Source: Bacillota bacterium
GTDB lineage: Bacteria; Bacillota; Clostridia; Lachnospirales; WQUN01
Assembly: GCA_009782085.1 (NCBI GenBank)
Contig: WQUN01000199.1
Location: 1 to 20,377 of the forward strand
DNA length: 20,377 nucleotides
Direction of reading: 5' to 3'
Each line of letters opens with the position of its first letter. Position 1 is the first letter of the stretch. A program made the translations under genes and the position numbers. The notes under the pieces were generated by a model. It saw only the letters and a list, made by a program, of their open reading frames with translations. It was not told where the DNA came from and made no database searches. Below, piece by piece: positions 7,317 through 14,698 of the stretch.

Positions 7317-8009
7317 TCACACCCGTTCCAGGAACTCCACAAGCCTTTCCCCGGTAACTTCCCCGAAGCTCTCCACGACCCACCCCGCCATGCCCAAGTC
7401 CTGCCCGCCGGAATTCGGGTTGCGGAAGCCTATGCACTTCATGCCCGCGCGGCGGGCGGCCAGGACGCCGTTGGCCGAGTCCTCCACGACCACGCAGCGG
7501 CCGGGCGGCGCGCCTAAAACGCCCGCCGCTTTAAGGAAAACGTCGGGCGCGGGCTTGCCGCGCTCCACGTCCTCCCCTGTGACCAGCGCGTCAAAATATT
7601 CCGAAAACCCGAGCCTATCCACCACGAGCCGGATAAGCTCCATCGACGAGGAGGACGCCACCGCGGTCCGAAAGCCAAGGCCGCGGGCCGCGGACAAAAG
7701 CTCCGCGACGCCGCCGATAGGCTTTAGCGCCGCGTTCCTGAATATCTCCATCATGATACCGGTGTGGATTCCGATAAGCTCGGGAACCGTTTCCCGAAGG
7801 CTGTAAATCCGCTTATAGCCGGACCACCTGTCGGCGTTCGACACCCCGGCGAAAGGCGCGACGTCGGCCAGGCCCGCGTCGGCGCCGCGCCCGTTAAGCA
7901 CGCGCATGTCCACCTCGAAATGGATCGGCTGGCTGTCGATCAGCACGCCGTCCATGTCGAAGATCAAAGCTTTGTCACGTTCCGAGCCTGTTTCAGCCTT
8001 TTTTAGCAA
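7317..8009 (-). CDS. HAD family phosphatase, beta-phosphoglucomutase-like
   Basis: A 230-residue soluble HAD hydrolase with helical cap. Seen: IFDMDGVLIDS (motif I, nucleophile and acid aspartates), AVASSSS (motif II), the lysine in GKPAPDVF (motif III) and VVEDSANGV (motif IV). This is the arrangement of beta-phosphoglucomutase and sugar-phosphate phosphatases. The start is taken as TTG at 8009, with GAGG about a dozen bases upstream, overlapping the end of fliS by 17 bases; a later start close to the DMDG motif would remove the first strand. Its substrate is unknown; a role in sugar supply for the flagellar or wall glycan is only a guess from position. Confidence 0.87.
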   Translation of the reverse strand: MLKKAETGSERDKALIFDMDGVLIDSQPIHFEVDMRVLNGRGADAGLADVAPFAGVSNADRWSGYKRIYSLRETVPELIGIHTGIMMEIFRNAALKPIGGVAELLSAARGLGFRTAVASSSSMELIRLVVDRLGFSEYFDALVTGEDVERGKPAPDVFLKAAGVLGAPPGRCVVVEDSANGVLAARRAGMKCIGFRNPNSGGQDLGMAGWVVESFGEVTGERLVEFLERV

Positions 8010-8370
8010 CCTTTATTGCCTCTTTCCACATGTCCCTGAAATCTCTCAGATAATCCCGGACTTCCGCCAGCGCGGCCGGGTCTTTCGAGGCGTTCGCCTC
8101 GACGAGCCGCCTGTGCATATATTCGTAAAGCGCTCCCAGATTCTTTGATATATCATATTTCTGGTCCAGCGTCAACTGCAATTCCCTAACAATGTCCTCC
8201 ACGCGCATTATCAGGTCGTTCGCCCTCTCGTTGTCCTTGATTTCGACGGCGGCTATCGCCTGGTTCGCGAATTTGAGCGCGCCCTCGTAGAGCATCAAGG
8301 TCAGCTCCTCATGCGAAGCCGTAAAAACGGCGTCGTTAGAGTATAGCGCGTATGGGTTTGCCTGTGCCAT
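7993..8370 (-). CDS. fliS: Flagellar export chaperone FliS
   Basis: A 125-residue helical protein matching FliS along its length. It binds the C-terminal part of flagellin in the cytoplasm, preventing early polymerisation and escorting it to the export gate. Seen: NPYALYSNDAVFTASHEELT, LMLYEGALKFANQA and the C-terminal FRDMWKEAIKVAKKG. The ATG follows a G-rich ribosome binding site (AAGGGGGGA) and lies 22 bases after the FliT/FlgN-like gene. The position behind fliD is classic for Bacillota. Confidence 0.95.
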   Translation of the reverse strand: MAQANPYALYSNDAVFTASHEELTLMLYEGALKFANQAIAAVEIKDNERANDLIMRVEDIVRELQLTLDQKYDISKNLGALYEYMHRRLVEANASKDPAALAEVRDYLRDFRDMWKEAIKVAKKG

Positions 8371-8392
8371 CTGTTGTCCCCCCCTTCGAATA

Positions 8393-8794
8393 TCAGAATC
8401 TTGTGTCCAAAAGCAGCCCGCTCCCCTTGTTCTCCCCGCAGGCGTATGAATTGCTGATGTTCCTTGACGCGGTGATATCCCTCAGCCGCTTCTTCAGCAT
8501 GTCCATTATATAAGGGGTCTTGGCGGAGATTTCCTCGTCCAGCGCGACAATGGCCCGCAGGACGCCGGCGGCCTCGCGCGACAGGGCTTCTTCCGCGGGC
8601 CGGTCCGCGGGGGGGATCCTCTCCAGCTCCCTGTCAATCGCCTTGATCCGGTTAATATGACACCTGCGCCTGGCCATCAGCGCGGAGTATTCGTCCACGT
8701 CGGAATCCTCGCCGGTCACGGCGAATTTCCGCGTCAGCGCGAGGATGTTATTGTACACGTCCTTTTTTTCACTTAGCAGAGTCAGTCTGTCCAT
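8393..8794 (-). CDS. Probable FliT/FlgN-like flagellar chaperone
   Basis: A 133-residue, mostly helical, charged protein without membrane segments. It starts three bases after the fliD stop and precedes fliS, the slot often used for a small FliT- or FlgN-type export chaperone. Visible features are two long predicted helices (about 1-35 and 40-105) and a tail ending SGLLLDTRF. I cannot point to a diagnostic motif; the call rests on size, helical character and gene order. An unrelated flagellar accessory protein is the main alternative. Confidence 0.6.
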   Translation of the reverse strand: MDRLTLLSEKKDVYNNILALTRKFAVTGEDSDVDEYSALMARRRCHINRIKAIDRELERIPPADRPAEEALSREAAGVLRAIVALDEEISAKTPYIMDMLKKRLRDITASRNISNSYACGENKGSGLLLDTRF

Positions 8795-8797
8795 CCG

Positions 8798-11107
8798 TCA
8801 CATTCCCATCTGCGCCATTAAATAAGCCATCTGATTGTTGGACTCGGTTATCGCCGTCTCCATCTTGGAGAACATCGCGTAATAATCGTCCTCCCTCTGC
8901 TGCAGATACGACAGCATGTCCGCGATCCTCTCATTCTGGGAGCGTATGAGCGCGTACATCGCGCTCGACGTCTCCGTTATGCTGCCGGGGATGCCCGAGC
9001 CGGCCTTGCGCGTGATGCTGCCGTTGTTGCCGACGGCGTTGCTGATGATGTCGTTGAGGCGCTCCGACAGGCCCAGGTCGGCCAGGCGCGCGTAGTCGTT
9101 CACGCCGGACCTGTAGGGTATGGAAGACTCCTTCGTGAACAGCGCGGTAACGTCTTCCGCCCGCGTCTCGAGCGCGGTCCGGAGCTTGCCCTCGTCGATT
9201 ACGAGCATACCGCCGTCCCTGTAATTGCTGGAAGTGGTGACGCCGATCTCGTAGAGGCTGATGCTGCGCCCGTCCCCGAGGTTGACGGGGCGGTAGAGCA
9301 TGTCGCGCATGGAGCCGGCGATCTGGCGCAGGATATCGTCGCCGTAGAGCAGGCCCGTCTTGGCCTGAGCCTCCCAGTTGGCTATGTCGGCCTCCTTCAT
9401 GGCGGATTTCTGATCTTCCGTCAGCGGCTCGTAATAGCTCATGTTGTCTTTCTTGGGACGGTTCGTGTTCAGCTCCTTGTTCATCGCGTCGATCATCGCG
9501 TTATACCCGTCCACGAACTTCCGGATGGCGTCCATCGGCGAGGCCGTGTCCTTCGTCACGGTTACCGTGAGCGCGTTCGCCGGCCCTGCGCCGGTTTCCG
9601 CGGCGAGAGTCAGTTTCAGGCCGTTTATGTCCAGGTCGTTCGAGTCCCTGCTCAGGACCGGCCCGCCGTTCACGCTTACCAGCGCGTCCCGGGCCTCGGC
9701 ATGGCCGTTGACGCCGGACGGGTCGATAAAGAGCTTTCCTGCCAGAAAGCCCTCCGGCCCGTCCGCCAGCGTGAAGCCGTTGTGCGCGCCGGGGTTCTTG
9801 GCCTCCAGCCTGAACGTCCGCGCGAACGAATCGTAGGTCAGGACTGCGTTGGTCTTGTCGCTTATCTCCTTCATGAGGCCGGCCAAAGTCTGGTTCACGC
9901 CGACGACTATCTCCGTCCCGTTTATCGAAAAGCTCATGCCGTAGACGTCCTCCCCGAAGATCGCGCCCAGCGTGCCGGTCGCGGCCGGGACGGTGGACGC
10001 GCCGGAGGCGATGCCGAGCTTGTTCGAGAGCGCGCCGGTATTCGCGGTCGCGGCGATTTCGAAGTTATCGGAAAAGCCCAGGCCGCCGAGACCGGATACG
10101 GTGTAGTTTTCTCCGAAGACGCCGGAGGTTGCGAGCCTGAGGGCGCCGTCCGGCTGCGCCGAGGCTGTGAAAGCGCCGATGTTTTCCGCCGCCAGCGCCG
10201 CGTTTACGGCCGAGGCGGCTATCTGGGCGTTCGCTTGGGGAGTCGCCGTAACCGGGAACATATCTTTCGCCAGGGAGACGGTCAGAGTTTTAGGCACGGC
10301 GCCGGGCTTGTCAGAGGCTACGGTGAACGTGAGCTCCGCCGTGTCTCCGTCCCCGAAAAGCGCGTCTATGTCAAAAGCGCCGCCGTAGACGGTGTTGATC
10401 CTGTTAAGGTCGGCGAGATTGACGGTATGGCCTACCGTGGTGCTCACGCTGAGCTTTCCGTTGACGACCGAGGCGGAGACCTTGTTCGCCCCGCCCTCCA
10501 TCCCGAACGCGTCCCGGAACTTCCCGTTCAACAGGGAGACTAGCGCGTCGGCGTAGTCCTCGTCAGTCGCCGTTGGGTTCGCGGCGACCGCGTTAAGCGC
10601 TGCCGCGTCGGCTTCGGTGATCTCGAAGGTCTGGCTTTTGCCGTCGAGGCTCACTGAAAACCTGTCGCCCGCCGTGAGAGGGGCGGCCTTGGTGAGGACG
10701 GCCGAGCCGCTTATCGCTCCGCCGACGGAGCTTGTCGAGGTATAGGACTCTTTTTGTGCCAGCTGGAGTATATTCAACTTATAGTCCCCGGGGATCGCGC
10801 TCGCCGTGCCGGTGATTCTGGCTGCGGCCGAATCGGCCCCGGCGAGCTTCACGGAAGCCGTGTTGGCCTTGAACGTCGAGGACAGCCGGAGGCTCGCCGC
10901 GTTTGTCAGGCTGAGGAACGAGTTAGCGAAGTTCTGCAGGGTGGACGCGACGCCGCGGTAGGCGGTCTGCTGCCACAGGGTCTTCTGATTTTCCTGCCTG
11001 AGCCGGTCCAGCTTCACGCCCTGCGCGCGCATAAGCTGGCTTATCATGCTCTCGGTGTCGATCCCCGAAAGCCCGGTCAGACGCATGGTGTTGGTATATA
11101 TGCTCAC
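8798..11107 (-). CDS. fliD: Flagellar filament cap protein FliD
   Basis: A 769-residue cap protein that sits at the filament tip and folds incoming flagellin. FliD_N: RLTGLSGIDTESMISQLMRA at the start, then LWQQTAYRGVASTLQNF. The middle holds flagellin-hook IN-type sequence (SINGTEIVVGVNQTLAGLMK). FliD_C includes VDGYNAMIDAMNKEL and the terminal coiled coil ending NNQMAYLMAQMGM. At 769 residues it is much longer than the E. coli protein (468), mainly through extra central Ala/Gly/Thr-rich sequence that would be surface-exposed. GTG at 11107 is chosen because AAGGAG lies nine bases upstream and the conserved domain follows; the 43 upstream in-frame codons are leader DNA. First gene of the operon. 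Confidence 0.95.
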   Translation of the reverse strand: MSIYTNTMRLTGLSGIDTESMISQLMRAQGVKLDRLRQENQKTLWQQTAYRGVASTLQNFANSFLSLTNAASLRLSSTFKANTASVKLAGADSAAARITGTASAIPGDYKLNILQLAQKESYTSTSSVGGAISGSAVLTKAAPLTAGDRFSVSLDGKSQTFEITEADAAALNAVAANPTATDEDYADALVSLLNGKFRDAFGMEGGANKVSASVVNGKLSVSTTVGHTVNLADLNRINTVYGGAFDIDALFGDGDTAELTFTVASDKPGAVPKTLTVSLAKDMFPVTATPQANAQIAASAVNAALAAENIGAFTASAQPDGALRLATSGVFGENYTVSGLGGLGFSDNFEIAATANTGALSNKLGIASGASTVPAATGTLGAIFGEDVYGMSFSINGTEIVVGVNQTLAGLMKEISDKTNAVLTYDSFARTFRLEAKNPGAHNGFTLADGPEGFLAGKLFIDPSGVNGHAEARDALVSVNGGPVLSRDSNDLDINGLKLTLAAETGAGPANALTVTVTKDTASPMDAIRKFVDGYNAMIDAMNKELNTNRPKKDNMSYYEPLTEDQKSAMKEADIANWEAQAKTGLLYGDDILRQIAGSMRDMLYRPVNLGDGRSISLYEIGVTTSSNYRDGGMLVIDEGKLRTALETRAEDVTALFTKESSIPYRSGVNDYARLADLGLSERLNDIISNAVGNNGSITRKAGSGIPGSITETSSAMYALIRSQNERIADMLSYLQQREDDYYAMFSKMETAITESNNQMAYLMAQMGM

Positions 11108-11127
11108 GGAGGTGCGCTCCTTTTTTA

Positions 11128-11163
11128 TTTGGCATAGGATTATTAATTGGCATAGGATTATTA
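11128..11163. repeat. 18-bp tandem duplication in the fliD leader
   Basis: TTTGGCATAGGATTATTA at 11128-11145 is followed directly by ATTGGCATAGGATTATTA at 11146-11163, one difference. On the fliD strand it reads TAATAATCCTATGCCAA twice, between the candidate promoter and the ribosome binding site. Confidence 0.85.
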
Positions 11164-11196
11164 TGTCGAATATTTTGGGGAACAAATCAGGTAAAT

Positions 11197-11223
11197 ATAG
11201 TCGGCCGGGTATGTGTATTTTTA
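11197..11223 (-). promoter_or_regulatory. Candidate sigma-28 (SigD/FliA-type) promoter for the fliD operon
   Basis: On the minus strand, TAAA (11223-11220), a 14-base spacer, then GCCGACTAT (11205-11197). The sigma-28 consensus is TAAA, about 15 bases, GCCGATAA/T, so this has the whole -35 and a -10 with one extra base. It lies about 90 bases before the fliD start codon, where a late flagellar promoter is expected. Confidence 0.5.
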
Positions 11224-11251
11224 GTATTATTTTCAAGTAACAAATTGTCGC

Positions 11252-11293
11252 AGGAGGAATAAAGTGTAATAAGGTAAAAATCCTCGTAAGGAG
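11252..11293 (+). promoter_or_regulatory. Start-stop element and alternative pairing before the superoxide dismutase
   Basis: A perfect AGGAGG (11252-11257) stands six bases before GTG-TAA-TAA (11264-11272), a start codon followed at once by stops. TCCTC at 11281-11285 could pair either with this first site or, as TCCT, with the AGGA of the real ribosome binding site (11289-11292). The stems are only four to five pairs, so a regulatory role is weakly supported. Confidence 0.25.
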
Positions 11294-11301
11294 CGCCTAA
11301 A

Positions 11302-11907
11302 ATGAAAATAACCCCGAAAGATTTCCCCTATGACACCGATGTCGTCTCCAAAAAGTTTTATGACGAACATCTGAAACTGTACAAAGGATACGTGGAAAAA
11401 ATCAACCAGATTTACGATGAACTCAGAATAAACCCCGGATACGCCGGGGCCGGCTCCGCCTGGAGCCATTTCAGGGGGCTGAAAACCGGCGAGACCTTCT
11501 GCATGGACGGAGTGATCCTGCACGAGCTCTATTTCCAGAACATAAACGGGCATGGCGCAAACGGCAAAAAGCCGGAGCCGGGCCCCCGCACGATGAAGCT
11601 GATCCGCGCGTATTTTGGGACGTACGAAAACTGGGCCGAGGACATGACCGCCTGCGGGAAGGCCGCGCGGGGATGGGCTCTGCTCTCCTACGAGCAGAGG
11701 TCGCGCCGCTGCGCGAACACGGTTCAGGATTCGCACGACGACGGCGTGCTTTGCACGGCCTATCCGCTGCTGGCCCTGGACATGTACGAGCACGCCTATT
11801 ACGGGGACTACGGCGCGGACAAGGGGAAGTATATCGCGAATTTCCTGGACGGCTTAAACTGGGACGCGGTGGAGGCCAGGGCGGCGAGGCTGCCGGAGGA
11901 ATTTTGA
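11302..11907 (+). CDS. Iron/manganese superoxide dismutase family protein
   Basis: A 201-residue cytoplasmic enzyme of the Fe/Mn superoxide dismutase family, which converts superoxide to oxygen and hydrogen peroxide. The four metal ligands expected in the family are visible: the His in YDEHLKLYKGYV, the His in ILHELYFQNI, and Asp and His in LALDMYEHAYYGDYG. The usual DxWEH signature reads DMYEH, with Tyr for Trp, a variant I remember from Clostridial members. AAGGAG at 11288-11293 lies eight bases before ATG. It stands alone between the divergent fliD operon and the maf region. Metal preference cannot be decided from sequence reading alone. Confidence 0.9.
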   Translation: MKITPKDFPYDTDVVSKKFYDEHLKLYKGYVEKINQIYDELRINPGYAGAGSAWSHFRGLKTGETFCMDGVILHELYFQNINGHGANGKKPEPGPRTMKLIRAYFGTYENWAEDMTACGKAARGWALLSYEQRSRRCANTVQDSHDDGVLCTAYPLLALDMYEHAYYGDYGADKGKYIANFLDGLNWDAVEARAARLPEEF

Positions 11908-11961
11908 TTATTTTTCCGTTTTTGTAGAATAATAGATACATTATTTCCAAGCGGGTGAGGA

Positions 11962-12315
11962 ATGGACGACAAAAACAACGGCGCCCGCGCCGAACTGGCC
12001 GGAACGGCCGCCGCCTACCTGGGCAGGCTGTCCGCCGGCATCGCCGCTTTGGCCGATCGGGTGAGGTTCACGCTCACGGACGGCCTCGGCGGCAGCGCGG
12101 AGATGGCGGAGATCGCGGCGGGCATCGGATGGTCGATGGACGCCATGCGGATATTGGGCGGCGGGGGCTTTGCCGCAGACTTCGCGCGCGCGGAGGCCTC
12201 GCTCAAAAAGGCCCTGGAGGCCGCCCTAAACGAGGACAGCGTGTTTTTCGCGGACATGCTGGAATACGAGGTAAAGCCCGTGGTCGAGAGGTGGCGGGAT
12301 TGGATAGTTTCATAA
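11962..12315 (+). CDS. Small protein of unknown function preceding the maf-like gene
   Basis: A 117-residue soluble, helical protein I do not recognise. It is Ala/Gly-rich in the first two thirds (RLSAGIAALADRV, AAGIGWSMDAMRIL) and ends in an acidic/aromatic segment, FFADMLEYEVKPVVERW. An in-frame stop at 11956-11958 forces the start to ATG 11962, though GAGG then lies only one base upstream, so initiation may be weak. Its last 16 bases overlap the maf-like gene, whose ribosome binding site lies inside it, so the two are co-translated. A helper of flagellin glycosylation is a reasonable guess from this coupling, with no domain evidence. Confidence 0.7.
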   Translation: MDDKNNGARAELAGTAAAYLGRLSAGIAALADRVRFTLTDGLGGSAEMAEIAAGIGWSMDAMRILGGGGFAADFARAEASLKKALEAALNEDSVFFADMLEYEVKPVVERWRDWIVS

Positions 12316-14213
12316 CTGACGGCGCTTTCCTGGAAAAGAACCAGGCCGCCGCCGCGAAGGCCTGGCCGCGCATTTTGGCCGGGGAAATACTCAAAGGGCC
12401 CGATTCGGAAAACTATATCCCGGAGGATTGTTTTAACGGCGAAAAAACCGTCCGGGCGCGGGCGAACCGGGACAGCCCGTTCATATACGTCCACAGCAAG
12501 TATGACCCAAGCGGAGTGGCGGCCAGGTTCGCCGAAAAGATATCCGCGGTCAAAAACCGCGGCGCGGTGATCCTGGGCGGAATGGGCTTCGGGCACGAAG
12601 TCCGCGCGCTCCTTAAGGCTTTGGACCCGGAAGACAGGATCATCGTCTGCGAGCCGGACTACGACATGCTTCGGCTGGCGTTCCGTTGCGCCGATCTGAC
12701 GGATATAATGCTGGACGGCAGGGTTTTCGCCGTCGCGGGGGCGTCGTTCGAGGAGCTGGACGATCTTTTCCGGGACATTTTCAACATGGGCAGCATCGAA
12801 AAGGTCATGCTCGTGAAGATGCCGGCGTACGCCCGGCTTATAAACGGAAAACCGGACGCCGCGCGGGAAGCGCTCCTCAGCACGGCGAAATACTATTCGA
12901 TCCTCAGGAATTCGCTCGTTAACCTCTGCGAACTCTGGTACCGCAGCCTTTTCGCAAACCTAAAAACCATCGCCTCAAGCTGCCTGATAGACAATTTCTT
13001 CGGATGCCTGGACGGAAAGCCGGCGGTGCTGGTGTCGGCGGGGCCGTCGCTCAACAAAAACGCCGGCCTGCTCCGCGGGATAAAGGGCAAAACGTTCATT
13101 CTGTGCGTGTACACGGCGCTGAAAGTCCTGGAAAAGCTCGGCGTCAGGCCGGACATGGTGATCTCTTTGGACGGCAAACAGATCATATACAGGGATTTCC
13201 AAAATTACGAGTTCGACATGCCGCTCATCTATTGCAACACCATAAACCCCGAGATGTTCGCCGCCCACAGGGGCAAAACCGTGGCGGCCATGACCGGGAA
13301 CGACGCCTTCCTCGCCGGCGTCCTCTCGGAGTTAGGCGTCAGCACCACGCGCGTGCAGACCGGCGAATCCGTGGCCTGCGCGGCGGTGGACATACTGTGC
13401 AAAATGGGCGCGGACCCCGTCATATTCATCGGACAAGATTTCGCCTACTCCGACGGCAAAAACCACGCCGACGGCACGTTCTACGACGGCAAAAACAGCT
13501 CCGGCGATATTGACAGCCGCAAATTCCCCGTGGAGGCCTGGGACGGCGGGACGGTTCTTACCGACGACATGTGGTTCGTCTATCTGGAGTGGTTCAGGCG
13601 GTACATCGCCGGGGACGGCGGCAAACGGACGTTCGTCGACGCCACGGAGGGCGGCGCTCTCATCAAGGGCGCGGAGCGCATGACCTTCCGGGAGGCGATA
13701 CAAACATACTGTGTTCCGGGCTACGACACGGAAGCCGCGCTGGCGCCGGGCTTCGGGAAAGGGCCGATGCTCGGCGCCGATCAGGTAAACAAGCTCGCGG
13801 ACAAGCTCACGCGCGTCCGGGAGGACCTGAAGCTGTGCCTGGAACCCCTGCGCAGCGGGATCGGCCTGAGCGAAAGGCTGGCCGCGATGTACGAAAAAGG
13901 CGTCGCGCCCGACCCGGAAGACGTAAACCGGGTTCTCGGCGAATTCGCGAAGATCGACGCCGTTCTGGAGGAAATCAAGGCCAGCGCCCCGATTATGGAC
14001 ACGCTGTTTTCCAAATCCACGTTCGACCTGAATTTCGAGCGCCCGGAGGACATGTGCGAGGGCGCGTACGTGGCGAAAAGGAGCCTGATCCTGTACAAAA
14101 GCCTGCTGGAGGCGGCGGAGATCACGCTGCCGCTGGTGGAGGGGACGATCGGGGAACTGAAAAACGATGACGCGCAGGGCGGGGGTTCTGCTCCCGCCGC
14201 CGGCAAACGGTGA
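12300..14213 (+). CDS. Motility-associated (Maf-type) glycosyltransferase, DUF115/MptE-like
   Basis: A 637-residue protein of the Maf flagellin glycosyltransferase group, proposed to transfer nonulosonic acids from CMP-sugars to Ser/Thr of flagellin. Seen: a Rossmann-like segment AVILGGMGFGHEVRALL, the central GPS motif VLVSAGPSLNKN (248-250), VRPDMVISLDG, and FIGQDFAYSDGKNHADG. TTG at 12300 is preferred because AGAGG at 12287-12291 has an eight-base spacer; the frame is open further upstream, but that part overlaps the small gene in another frame and is arginine-rich shadow sequence. The last codons (GGGSAPAAGKR) lie in a copy of repeat module E, so the original C-terminus was altered. The NeuB and NeuA-type genes downstream supply the expected donor. 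Confidence 0.85.
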   Translation: MDSFITDGAFLEKNQAAAAKAWPRILAGEILKGPDSENYIPEDCFNGEKTVRARANRDSPFIYVHSKYDPSGVAARFAEKISAVKNRGAVILGGMGFGHEVRALLKALDPEDRIIVCEPDYDMLRLAFRCADLTDIMLDGRVFAVAGASFEELDDLFRDIFNMGSIEKVMLVKMPAYARLINGKPDAAREALLSTAKYYSILRNSLVNLCELWYRSLFANLKTIASSCLIDNFFGCLDGKPAVLVSAGPSLNKNAGLLRGIKGKTFILCVYTALKVLEKLGVRPDMVISLDGKQIIYRDFQNYEFDMPLIYCNTINPEMFAAHRGKTVAAMTGNDAFLAGVLSELGVSTTRVQTGESVACAAVDILCKMGADPVIFIGQDFAYSDGKNHADGTFYDGKNSSGDIDSRKFPVEAWDGGTVLTDDMWFVYLEWFRRYIAGDGGKRTFVDATEGGALIKGAERMTFREAIQTYCVPGYDTEAALAPGFGKGPMLGADQVNKLADKLTRVREDLKLCLEPLRSGIGLSERLAAMYEKGVAPDPEDVNRVLGEFAKIDAVLEEIKASAPIMDTLFSKSTFDLNFERPEDMCEGAYVAKRSLILYKSLLEAAEITLPLVEGTIGELKNDDAQGGGSAPAAGKR

Positions 14214-14248
14214 TTCGCAGGGCGGGGGCTTCGTTCACGCCGCCGGCG
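14175..14248 (-). repeat. Repeat module E, two inverted copies, one inside the maf-like gene
   Basis: CAGGGCGGGGGTTCTGCTCC plus CGCC (from 14175) is the reverse complement of the module E core; a second, more diverged copy begins CAGGGCGGGGGCTTCG at 14218. The first encodes the end of the maf-like protein. These copies point opposite to the one at 14607-14640. Confidence 0.75.
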
Positions 14249-14275
14249 ATTAACGATGATTTAACGGGAAAAATA

Positions 14276-14372
14276 AACCACCCGGCGCTTCGCGCCACCC
14301 CTCCGAAGGAGGGGAATTCCGCCGTTCATTTCCCTCCTGTGGAGGGGTGCCGGCGTAGCCGGCGGGGTGGTT
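14276..14372. repeat. Repeat module B, two-hairpin version
   Basis: Starts AACCACCCGGCGCTTCGCGCC and ends GCCGGCGGGGTGGTT. Inside are two hairpins, CCCTCC-GAA-GGAGGGG and CCCTCC-TGT-GGAGGGG. It has the same ends as 5285-5477, which carries five such hairpins. Confidence 0.8.
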
Positions 14373-14410
14373 TTACACGAGAAATCACAGTTTACCTGTG
14401 TGATCGTACC

Positions 14411-14520
14411 TGCCTCGGAGCGCCGGGTCGGCGCTCCCTACGACGTTGCCCGCCTCGGAGCGTCTACGACGTAGCCCGCCTCGGAGCGCCGGGTCGGCGC
14501 TCCCTACGACGTAGCCCGCC
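14411..14520. repeat. Repeat module C, three units, the middle one shortened
   Basis: TGCCTCGGAGCGCCGGGTCG starts at 14411; a unit with an internal deletion follows at 14455-14480 and a nearly full unit at 14481-14520. The second half reads GCGCTCCCTACGACGT, as in the fifth unit of the first island. A GTTTACCTGTGTGATCG lead-in at about 14390 matches the one before the first array. Confidence 0.8.
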
Positions 14521-14540
14521 TGTTTTGGTATTTGATAAAA

Positions 14541-14592
14541 TTTATCCGTGTTAATCCGTTTTGATTTGTAAAATCCGCGTTGCCAATCTTTG
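14541..14592 (+). repeat. Repeat module D, direct copy 2
   Basis: TTTATCCGTGTTAATCCGTT, then AAAATCCGCGTTGCCAATCTTTG, preceded by the same CCTGTTT junction as the copy at 5788-5840. Confidence 0.7.
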
Positions 14593-14606
14593 TTTTTATT
14601 GCAGAT

Positions 14607-14640
14607 GGCGGCGGGAGCAGAGCCCCCGCCCTACAATACC
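14607..14640 (+). repeat. Repeat module E, single direct copy
   Basis: GGCGGGAGCAGAGCCCCCGCC followed by CTACAATACC, about 60 bases before the neuB-like start. It completes the B-C-D-E order of the second island. Confidence 0.75.
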
Positions 14641-14698
14641 CGTTTGTTCGCAACGCTACATCCCCGTTTACCGCGGAACTGCCAAAGGAGGCCATTTT

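Noticed and set aside
11955..12299. Upstream extension of the maf-like gene to GTG 11955
   Set aside because: The extra 115 residues are arginine/glycine-rich shadow of the small gene in the neighbouring frame; TTG 12300 has a proper ribosome binding site.
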